A stretch of DNA of 54,828 nt from a virus: positions 1 to 54,828 of IMG/VR virus record IMGVR_UViG_3300030108_000328; one strand, written 5' to 3'. A program made the translations under genes and the position numbers. Shown here piece after piece: positions 49,001-54,828 of this stretch. Position 1 is the first letter of the stretch; the number at the start of each line of letters is the position of its first letter. The notes under the pieces are model-generated. The model searched no databases, was not told the origin of the DNA, and worked only from the letters and a program-made list of their open reading frames with translations.

Positions 49001-49284
49001 ATTCCCTCTACACCACCTGTGCCAAGAGTTCTGTCATAGTTTGTGTGTTCATACAACATGGGGGCATCTTTACTAGCACCACTATAGTCACCAGTAGTAG
49101 CACCCTTCAAAGCGTTTTCTTGTTTAAGTAACTGAGCACCTGCATTTTGAAGATTCTTTAACTGCTCATTTGCACTAGTCATGTTAGCAGGTATTTGACC
49201 ATAACGATCAGGGGTGTTCATTATTGCAGAGTAGTCTCCGCTTTTAGCAGCCTCTAAAAGTTGCTCATTTGTTGCTTGTGCCAT
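46078..49284 (-). CDS. Large repeat-rich internal/tail protein, 1068 aa
   Basis: N-terminal domain (TNEQLLEAAKSGDYSAI), then a Thr/Pro/Gln-rich, low-complexity middle (about residues 165-660) including a (TP)n run encoded by a GGAGTA hexanucleotide repeat. The C-terminal part is Ala/Gln/Asn-rich helix with four NLSNRQQ/NRQS units (about residues 750-880) and QFN repeats. This looks like an extended coiled rod, such as a tape-measure or ejected core component. The NLSNRQQ unit is widespread in marine phages. No catalytic motif. Confidence 0.7.
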   Translation of the reverse strand: MAQATNEQLLEAAKSGDYSAIMNTPDRYGQIPANMTSANEQLKNLQNAGAQLLKQENALKGATTGDYSGASKDAPMLYEHTNYDRTLGTGGVEGIQKGYAVYDSVTDADGTQYLAVGGKNSSFIQKINPDGTHERVESVYRASTRARDEGGTKSKGKKRVLGAFDRFKSSLDIDDNKTTDTDTPTTNTTTTTPITDTSLTDGPGAGGSPSLQDTAFVDRTVDRPEIVQTTPSTEVLQLKPGEVAPIDPSTPKTVVQQVAPVTQAPVVQTQTPQATPFVMPGSVPQTGTVATPVQTAGLSAVPGQVTYKTSYAGTAGAVPQTVLTSTPGSGEEITSGYQQVPYINPQTNQTIIVTEFNGKPITYIPPGFVRQTPVAEQQVVEQPTPQPTPQSPSDRSFPGSDIPYEEPSPENSFPDRFIPGKFFSQGGDVTLARKFLGFPEDAPDNQLDNFLQSSPAAAARMGKYRQAMMNMGGMRMGAQAGTLSTTYPSDVGLTTPTPTPTPTPTPAPVVYNPLAQQSANLVGQTMQPIQAPIAGIQPTPAEFIPVDAGMTVPMAPFAQAATTGTTQQAPMPLTTPTATMTPSTAATGVQAATSALQPAQGTLSEQAQVGAAQQATTSVTGMEAAQGAAIKVEGPTARKLETDPVSGESEIISGAANAETAAAFTEAKQAEEATPSKQATVQGQLEGLMAQFEGDNTPSWAAGAMRSATNAMISRGLGASSIAGQAIVQAAMESAIPIAQIDAATQAQFEAQNLSNRQQRAMLAAQQRAQFIGQEFDQAFQARVQNAAKISDIANMNFTAEQQIALEDSRAANTVNLNNLSNRQSMVMAEAAALSQLDMANLSNRQQAAVQNASNFLQMDMANLSNRQQTEVFKAQQNIQALFTDQAAENAAEQFNAANQNQTDQFFANLAGQTSQFNAVQANAMDQFNVNSVNALREFNSQIQQQRDLFNAQNGLVIAQANAQWRQNLATLNTAAQNESNMAFAQTINALTSTNLDAIWQRERDIMSMAFQVSESNAERANSIILQKMAADASIDVAELQAQIKAAEQQGRGLFDIIDTAISILPFK
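47762..47803. repeat. Hexanucleotide microsatellite (GGAGTA)6
   Basis: One GGAGCA followed by six GGAGTA units within the 1068-codon gene, encoding a Thr-Pro repeat. Units of six keep the frame, so slippage changes linker length only. Confidence 0.85.
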
Positions 49285-49294
49285 ACTTTATTCC

Positions 49295-49549
49295 TTATTT
49301 ACCCATTGTCATCCACACTGCACCTGCAATAAACGTCAGCAGTGCGACAGTGGTTACTTTAACTATTGTTGACCAGACAGATTTACGTGTGTCTCTCCAA
49401 GCCTCTAACAAACTTCTCATCTCTATAATATCTCTAGCTGCATCATCATCAAGCAAACCTATAGAACGCAGAGCCTCCTTTGCCCCACGTCTAGCTGCGT
49501 TGTCTAACATCTCCTCTAGATCATCAGGAGTAAGTTTGATGTCAGCCAT
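49295..49549 (-). CDS. Small tail-anchored membrane protein, 84 aa
   Basis: Acidic N-terminus LTPDDLEEMLDNAARRGAKE then LRSIGLLDDDAARDI and one C-terminal membrane helix (about 59-82, VTTVALLTFIAGAVWM). The motif EALRSIGL...LLEAWRDTRKS recalls small membrane proteins encoded by phages of Alphaproteobacteria (possibly DUF6127-like). May be a holin accessory or virion-membrane protein. Overlaps the 287-codon gene by 8 bases. Confidence 0.65.
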   Translation of the reverse strand: MADIKLTPDDLEEMLDNAARRGAKEALRSIGLLDDDAARDIIEMRSLLEAWRDTRKSVWSTIVKVTTVALLTFIAGAVWMTMGK

Positions 49550-50405
49550 CTGTCTTATCCTCTAGCTGTGGTGTGTTTGTTAAAGATGTTTTATCTAATA
49601 TGTTAAATCCACGACTGTTAGCAAAGTCACCTGGACAGTGCGCCCACTTGTCTGCACAAGCCTCTAGCCACTGTACTGTGTGGTGATGCTCTGGTGCTTT
49701 ACCTTCCTGTATTACTTTGTTTTCCCACTCTAGGTAAGCAAACACTTCAGCCTGTGCCTGTGCTGCGTTGATACCTAAATCAAACAAGTAGATCATGTTA
49801 CCTTCATCAATAACACCCTGTCGTGGTCTTGCACTGTTGAGTGCTTGTTTCATGCAGGTCATAATGTGATACTTAATTTCTTCTAACTCGTAATCTTCTT
49901 CTGTCAGTTCCTCTTTACCTATCTTTTCCATTAGGTTGTCGTACTGATTCGTAAAGAAGTTTAGCTTACGTACTGCACCTTCAACATAACCACGAGAGCT
50001 TGCAGCCTGTGCTTGCTTCTCTGTTATCTTAATCTCTAACATCTCTTGCTCTAGTGGGTCAGTCTCATCCAGTAGTTTACGTTCTAGCTTCTTTAGTTTT
50101 ACTTCATCCTTCTTCATCTTAAAGTAAGACTCTTGTAGTGCAGCTTTAGTTTTTTCTATCTCAGCTAGACTGTGTTTGATAGAACGGATAGGTGTAATAG
50201 CTGTAACGTCCAGTGTTACACTCATCATCTGTGAGTGAGACTTATAGAAGTTGCTTGATGCCTGTCGTATAGCAGGAGCATGATCTTTAATGTTAGCCAA
50301 CATAGATTTGTATTCAGGCTTTGACATTGGTAGCTGAATGTCTATGTCTTGTGTGACCAGTTGTGTCTGATCCTCATTGTAAGTTTTTGATAAGTCTTTT
50401 AACAT
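49542..50405 (-). CDS. Conserved hypothetical late protein, 287 aa
   Basis: Helical with a long coiled coil (KAALQESYFKMKKDEVKLKK, LERKLLDETDPLEQE), then GNMIYLFDLGINAAQAQAEV and HHHTVQWLEACADKWAHCPG. The His/Cys cluster at the C-terminus (three His, CADKWAHC) could bind metal. Present in related marine phages, function unknown; by place, a virion-assembly or tail component. Confidence 0.7.
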   Translation of the reverse strand: MLKDLSKTYNEDQTQLVTQDIDIQLPMSKPEYKSMLANIKDHAPAIRQASSNFYKSHSQMMSVTLDVTAITPIRSIKHSLAEIEKTKAALQESYFKMKKDEVKLKKLERKLLDETDPLEQEMLEIKITEKQAQAASSRGYVEGAVRKLNFFTNQYDNLMEKIGKEELTEEDYELEEIKYHIMTCMKQALNSARPRQGVIDEGNMIYLFDLGINAAQAQAEVFAYLEWENKVIQEGKAPEHHHTVQWLEACADKWAHCPGDFANSRGFNILDKTSLTNTPQLEDKTDG

Positions 50406-50420
50406 TTTATTCCTTTGTTG

Positions 50421-52526
50421 TTATGCTATTGCGTAGAAGATATATGTTTCACCAGATTCATTTAAAACTACCCCTCCAGTTTGATTAATTGTAAAACCAC
50501 TTTCAAGAGGATCTATAAAATCATATCCACCACCTTCAGCATTAGTTACGTCAAGTCTTAAATAACTATCATTACCTGCAACAAGCCCACGATATGTATC
50601 AAAAATTACCCAACTACCTGTAGCATCTACATTTTTGATTAAAACAAACTTAGCACCAGTGCCGCCACTAAAACCACAGTCTATGTTTTGACTAGAGCCG
50701 TTTCCAGTATAGCTTCCCAACTTGGATACACCTGCTGCAGTAGCAAAAAGGTAGGCAATATAGGTTTTTGAACTTCCATTTGTTTTTCCTGCTGTTCCTA
50801 CAGTAAATACTGACGATGTTGGTGCAGTGTCATTCCAAAAGTTTGCTGAGTTTACTCTTGATGCGGTATCATTTAAATATATACCATAGTCTTCAGGAGC
50901 ACTACTATCTATGTTGTTATGATACACAGCCCAATCCTGACTGTCACTACGACATTTCACCCACATCATCTCAGGTGCAACCCCAAGATTATGAGCTACA
51001 GTTCTTGCACTTCCTGTGCCTGTGTATGCTACAACGTCACAAAAACCTCTGGCTCTTTTCCAATGAAGATCAAAAGCAGGTTGATTACCCCAAAGGTCTT
51101 TCCACTTTATACCGTCTTGATGATCTAATTCCATATAACTAGAATAATCATCAGACTGAACGGCATTAGAATTTGTTTTAAGTATACGATTACCCATAAG
51201 TCTTGTTGCAACTGTTTTATTACCTGTTTCATCTGTTTTTGATGTAATTGCAAAATCAGTTGTAAAACCAGGAGAAACAATAACATTACTAGAATCATTT
51301 GGATGGTTTACTACATTAAACACATCAGAAGCTAAAGTTGGGGTTTGCATACCACCACGTCTGATTGCCATGTAGATGTAGTTATGCCCAGACTGGTTGT
51401 TTTGAGCACCCGACCCACTAACTCTGAAACCAGTAGATGTTGCAGAATGAGACTCAACTCCCAGATTGTTACTTTCCGTTCCCTCTGCTGAACTTGAATC
51501 AGCATATAGATAACCATCAGACGTATCAAGGCTCATTCCTCTCATGTTGTCTATTATGTACCATCCAGCACTATTGGATGTGTTTTTTATAAGAACCCAC
51601 TGGCTTTCAAATCCTAAATTTATATCTTGAGAAGAACTATCACTAGAACCATTCCCAGTATAACTCCCACACTTGATAATATCCTGATCTCCAGGTTCAC
51701 CAAACCCACCGTCATCATTGTTGTGTGCGAATAGGTAGGCTACATAACCACCTCCAACTTCACCAGAAACTTGGTTATTACCACCAACAAAAAACTGTGT
51801 TGAAGTAGGCGTTAAGTAATTGCTTCCATTACCAAAAAGACCTGCGCTGTCCGTTTTAGCTGCTGTAGTGTTTAGCTTAATATAGTCGGTACTACCTGTA
51901 AACTCTCTGTGCCAAACAGCCCAGTCATATGTTGCGCTTGTAGATTTAACGATAATCATACCTGGAACTTGACCAAGGTTGTGGTCAATAGTCATTGCAC
52001 TTCCAGTACCTGTCCACGTCACAACATCAAAAAATTTAGGCTGCTTCCTAAAGGTCCACCCTACATATTCGTAAGTATTGCCATTAACAGCAGTTGAGCT
52101 ACCTAAAGCAAAACCATTTGAGTTAAATGCACTTAATCCATCAGCTAGTTCAGATTGTGCATTTGTATCATCAGACAATAATCTATAAGCAAAGCTCGAT
52201 CCTTTTCCTCTTACAGTATCAAAAAGACCGTTAACAAGTGCTTGATCTCGTGATTTAATCCAAACTAAACCACCTTTATTAGATAGATCAATATTATTTG
52301 TAATTGTTTGAGTTGAACCATTACCATCCCACAAATCACAAGAAAACAAAGCATCAACAAAAGCAGCAGGGTCAATGTTAGCTGCGTTAGGCCAGTTACC
52401 ACCTTTGATAAGATCTAGTGCTTCATTAATATCCCACACACCTGACGCTTTACTAGTTTTAAAGTTACCATCAGGTACTACTTTACTAGCAGATATAACG
52501 TTAGCTGTGAAGTCTCTAGTTGTCAT
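50421..52526 (-). CDS. Tail-fibre/receptor-binding protein (DUF7483-like), 701 aa
   Basis: N-terminal attachment segment (DFTANVISASKVVPDGNFKT), then an array of beta modules of about 150-180 residues with VVTWTGTGSAMTIDHNLGQV / VVAYTGTGSARTVAHNLGVA, WAVWHREFTGS / WAVYHNN and CGSYTGNGSSDSSSQDI / LGSYTGNGSSQNIDCGF signatures. I know this repeat (DUF7483-type) from many marine phage fibres. Probably binds host surface. Follows the two six-repeat tail genes. Confidence 0.75.
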   Translation of the reverse strand: MTTRDFTANVISASKVVPDGNFKTSKASGVWDINEALDLIKGGNWPNAANIDPAAFVDALFSCDLWDGNGSTQTITNNIDLSNKGGLVWIKSRDQALVNGLFDTVRGKGSSFAYRLLSDDTNAQSELADGLSAFNSNGFALGSSTAVNGNTYEYVGWTFRKQPKFFDVVTWTGTGSAMTIDHNLGQVPGMIIVKSTSATYDWAVWHREFTGSTDYIKLNTTAAKTDSAGLFGNGSNYLTPTSTQFFVGGNNQVSGEVGGGYVAYLFAHNNDDGGFGEPGDQDIIKCGSYTGNGSSDSSSQDINLGFESQWVLIKNTSNSAGWYIIDNMRGMSLDTSDGYLYADSSSAEGTESNNLGVESHSATSTGFRVSGSGAQNNQSGHNYIYMAIRRGGMQTPTLASDVFNVVNHPNDSSNVIVSPGFTTDFAITSKTDETGNKTVATRLMGNRILKTNSNAVQSDDYSSYMELDHQDGIKWKDLWGNQPAFDLHWKRARGFCDVVAYTGTGSARTVAHNLGVAPEMMWVKCRSDSQDWAVYHNNIDSSAPEDYGIYLNDTASRVNSANFWNDTAPTSSVFTVGTAGKTNGSSKTYIAYLFATAAGVSKLGSYTGNGSSQNIDCGFSGGTGAKFVLIKNVDATGSWVIFDTYRGLVAGNDSYLRLDVTNAEGGGYDFIDPLESGFTINQTGGVVLNESGETYIFYAIA

Positions 52527-53461
52527 TATTGAAGTCCTCCATGAGCAGAACTAAACCCACTATTACAGCTATCTGTAGTTGCTAATAAATTACCAAAACT
52601 AGCAGAGTTACCTGCACTAGCTATTGTTATAAACTCTATTGATGAACGCAAACCAGAACTGTCACCTCCTCCCATAACTCCACGAGTTGCATTAGAAGTA
52701 GATGCAAGCCTACGTGTAGCTGCTGAAAGATCACCAAAATCAGTAACGTTACCAGTAGTGTCTGTAGTAACAAACTCTAGTACATTAGAGTTATAACCCC
52801 CTGTAAAAACAGTTCTAGTTGCATTAGAAAGAGCATCACCTTGTTGTCTAGCAGAACTCAAGTCACCAAAGTCTGTGGAGTTACCTGTAGAACTTATAGT
52901 AAAATATTGAATACGGTCAGTAGCACTTGATTCAATACCACCACCTACTAACATACGGACACTACTTCCTGCTCCTGAAGGAGAGGTATTTGCTGCTGCA
53001 AGGTCACCGAAGTCTGTAGCATTACCTGCACTAGCTATTGTTACGTAATCTACCACATCTGATTTACTACCTGTATCACCACCTGCAACCATACCTCTAG
53101 TAGAACTTGAGTGACCTGCACACTCTTCTCTAGCCACTGTTAAATCACCGAAGTCTGTAGCATCTCCTGTAGTTACAAAAGTTATAAAATCTATTATGTT
53201 TACTGGGCCACCATCACCGCCTCCAACTACACCTCTGGTTGTACTACCAAAACCTGCACCTTTACCTCTTTGAGTTGTAAAATCACCGAAGTCTGTAGAG
53301 TTACCTGCTGTAGCTATACTAAATGTTTGTAGCCCACTAGCGTTACTAATAATAGCAATACCATTTGCAGTACGAGTTGCAGGACTTATATTATCTGCAC
53401 TCCAATCTGAAGAGTATTGTATTTGTGTTGTGAGTGACCACACGCCATTATAGTTAGGCAT
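52526..53461 (-). CDS. Six-repeat (propeller-like) tail protein, 311 aa
   Basis: Six repeats of about 45-48 residues from residue 44, each with an (I/V)-x-(F/Y)-(I/V)-T-x-x-(S/T)-(A/T)-G-(N/D)-x-TDFGDL core, a variable stretch, then S-x-(A/S)-TRG-(V/M)-x-GGG. The last ends FSSAHGGLQ. The regular six-fold pattern suggests a beta-propeller, possibly a carbohydrate-binding tail tip. Paralogue of the adjacent gene with 403 codons; one-base overlap with both neighbours. Confidence 0.75.
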   Translation of the reverse strand: MPNYNGVWSLTTQIQYSSDWSADNISPATRTANGIAIISNASGLQTFSIATAGNSTDFGDFTTQRGKGAGFGSTTRGVVGGGDGGPVNIIDFITFVTTGDATDFGDLTVAREECAGHSSSTRGMVAGGDTGSKSDVVDYVTIASAGNATDFGDLAAANTSPSGAGSSVRMLVGGGIESSATDRIQYFTISSTGNSTDFGDLSSARQQGDALSNATRTVFTGGYNSNVLEFVTTDTTGNVTDFGDLSAATRRLASTSNATRGVMGGGDSSGLRSSIEFITIASAGNSASFGNLLATTDSCNSGFSSAHGGLQ

Positions 53462-54672
53462 TAACCTAGTCCTCCATGTACAGATGAAGCACCACCATTT
53501 ATTAATCTACGTGCTACAGTAAGATCACCAAAGTCTGTAGCATTTCCTGTCGTACCAATTGTTATTTGATCTATTATATTTGTAACCCCTGCACCAATAT
53601 TGTTCAACGCTATACCCATTTTTGTAGATCCTGTAACACCACCAGTACATTCACAATTTTGAGTTAAGTTACCAAAGTCAGTGGTATTACCTGTTGAACC
53701 TATAGTTATGTACTCAATTGTATCACTAGATCCATTTGAGACATTAGCAAAAATACCTCTTGTAGCACTACTACCACTCGCCATAGCACCTGTGTTAGTA
53801 CCAAGTGACCCAAAATTAGTTGAGTTTCCTGTTGAAGATATAGTAATGTACTCCATAGGAACTCCTTGACCGTTGGAAACACTTCCAAATACGCCCCTTG
53901 TTGAAGAAGAAACACCTGCCATTTGTTCACAATTTGTGCTTGTATCACCAAAGTCTGTTGCATTACCTGTTGATGCTATTGTTACATATTGGATTACATT
54001 TGTGCTGTCACCCCCACAACAAACACCTCTTGTAGAACTTCCTACTGCTGCACTTTTTGTGGGTGTATTAGCTAAGTCTCCAAAATCTGCAGCGTTACCA
54101 GTTGAAGCAAGACCTATGTATTGTATTACATTAGTTTTTGCACTAGGTGTTTCACCACTAAATATAAGTGCTCTTGTACTTGACCCTACATTTCCATTTG
54201 CACCCTCTATCATTCCTTGAGTAAGATCACCCCAATCACTTGCATTACCTGCACTTAAAAGATTTATATAATCAATTATATTTGTATTAGTGTTACCACT
54301 CCCAGGGTTATAGTATCCTCCACAAAACAAACCATATTGAGGAGCAAGAGGAGCTACCGCAGAACTAGCATCACTGGGAGCAGATGTGCCATAAGCGTTA
54401 ATAGCCCATACTTTAGCCGTATAAGATGTACCGTTAGTCAAACTACTTACAACAATAGGAGAAGATGAACCTGTGTTAGAACCCCCACTATAATCTGTGC
54501 CATCTGTGCTAACCTGTGCAACAAACCCTGTGATAGCAGACGTGCCTGTATCAGTAGGAGCAGTAAACGCTATACTAAGTTGTGCATTACCTGCAGTGGG
54601 TGTAACATCTGTGGGTGGATCAGGTGCATCTAATCCATCAGTGCCTATAAAACCACCGTTGTATTTGGGCAT
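53461..54672 (-). CDS. Fn3 plus six-repeat (propeller-like) tail protein, 403 aa
   Basis: N-terminus MPKYNGGFIGTDG, then a fibronectin type III domain (about residues 15-108: PTDVTPTAGNAQLSIAFTAP; TSYTAKVWAINAYGTSAPSD), then six repeats of the same (Y/F)IT-x-STGN-x-TDFG type as the neighbour, ending ASSVHGGLG. Fn3 domains are common on phage tail surfaces and aid carbohydrate contact. Its 5' end falls within the terminal repeat and is met again at 1-82 with changed residues. Confidence 0.8.
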   Translation of the reverse strand: MPKYNGGFIGTDGLDAPDPPTDVTPTAGNAQLSIAFTAPTDTGTSAITGFVAQVSTDGTDYSGGSNTGSSSPIVVSSLTNGTSYTAKVWAINAYGTSAPSDASSAVAPLAPQYGLFCGGYYNPGSGNTNTNIIDYINLLSAGNASDWGDLTQGMIEGANGNVGSSTRALIFSGETPSAKTNVIQYIGLASTGNAADFGDLANTPTKSAAVGSSTRGVCCGGDSTNVIQYVTIASTGNATDFGDTSTNCEQMAGVSSSTRGVFGSVSNGQGVPMEYITISSTGNSTNFGSLGTNTGAMASGSSATRGIFANVSNGSSDTIEYITIGSTGNTTDFGNLTQNCECTGGVTGSTKMGIALNNIGAGVTNIIDQITIGTTGNATDFGDLTVARRLINGGASSVHGGLG

Positions 54673-54828
54673 TATTAATTACCTTTAGTCTACTAGAAGT
54701 TCGTAACTAACCAAGTATGTTAGATCACTGTTAGCAGATGCTGTAACAGCGAGTAGATCTGTCTCGTCTAAATAAAATCCGTTGTCTTTACCTACAACAA
54801 CTAGAGTTGCATCAGCAGGTACAGATAT
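54591..54828. repeat. Right copy of the imperfect terminal repeat
   Basis: Corresponds base for base to 1-238 with 8 substitutions. Together the copies define a unit of 54590 bp. Confidence 0.9.
54685..54828 (-). CDS. 3' part of the 120-aa virion protein (truncated by window edge)
   Basis: Same frame and stop as the gene at 95-457 (offset 54590). It is the last 47 codons plus stop of that gene, seen again across the circular junction, with synonymous and one amino-acid-changing difference. Not a separate gene. Confidence 0.75.
   Translation of the reverse strand: MSVPADATLVVVGKDNGFYLDETDLLAVTASANSDLTYLVSYELLVD

Noticed and set aside
1-54828. tRNA genes, CRISPR arrays, insertion sequences, integrase or attachment sites
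   Set aside because: I looked for cloverleaf-like inverted repeats with CCA-type ends, regularly spaced repeats, transposases and integrases and saw none. The repeats present are in genes or the control region and are not CRISPR-like.

Overview
The window is essentially one complete genome of a lytic, tailed, most likely short-tailed (podovirus-type) marine bacteriophage, assembled as a unit of about 54.6 kb. The first 238 bases recur at the end (54591-54828) with 8 mismatches, so the molecule is circular or terminally redundant and was probably assembled from a mixed population. The gene set is typical of marine podoviruses of Alphaproteobacteria (SAR11, SAR116 or Roseobacter type): T7-like primase-helicase, family A DNA polymerase, gp2.5-like SSB and endonuclease I, class II (B12) ribonucleotide reductase, MazG, and the large TerL/portal/coat/tail proteins of uncultured marine phages. 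A DUF1127 microprotein points the same way. Base composition is roughly 40% GC by eye. I found no integrase, lysogeny repressor, RNA polymerase, tRNA or CRISPR array.

Layout. There are two long transcription units. A roughly 980-bp non-coding region (22732-23709) separates them and carries palindromes, a phased operator-like array and a TACT/AGTA repeat cluster. The early unit runs rightward (+) from 23710 to 40059. It starts with a Cys-rich Gp88-like protein, then a dense block of tiny overlapping genes (24.7-31 kb) with an HNH endonuclease and a metallopeptidase. Replication and nucleotide metabolism follow (31-40 kb): primase-helicase, DNA polymerase, SSB, PD-(D/E)xK exonuclease, endonuclease I, MazG, NrdJ and DUF3310. 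It ends at a bidirectional terminator (40070-40094).

The late unit runs leftward (-) from 22731 through position 1, around the junction, and down to 40104. Its order of transcription is: a lysis and small-accessory cluster (holin candidate, M15 endolysin, unimolecular-spanin candidate, beta-barrel protein, small secreted two-Cys proteins, basic Gly/Lys-rich proteins, DUF1127); packaging (TerS, an HTH/CxxC protein, TerL); portal, scaffold and coat; neck and tail (adaptor, tail protein, fibre); then, past the junction, repeat-rich receptor-type proteins (Fn3 plus six repeats, six repeats, a DUF7483-like fibre) and large internal or ejection proteins, including a GH24 lysozyme.

How it works together. 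Host RNA polymerase probably transcribes both units: sigma70-like sequences with 16-17 bp spacers precede the leftward unit, the coat gene and the DUF1127 gene. The early proteins convert host nucleotide pools and replicate the DNA. The late proteins package it, build the virion and lyse the cell.

Points most worth following up are the TerL reading-frame break with a possible +1 shift, the operator array in the divergent region, a phage-encoded outer-membrane-like protein, a three-member family of secreted two-Cys proteins, the tandem six-repeat tail proteins, and numerous membrane microproteins shorter than 60 codons.
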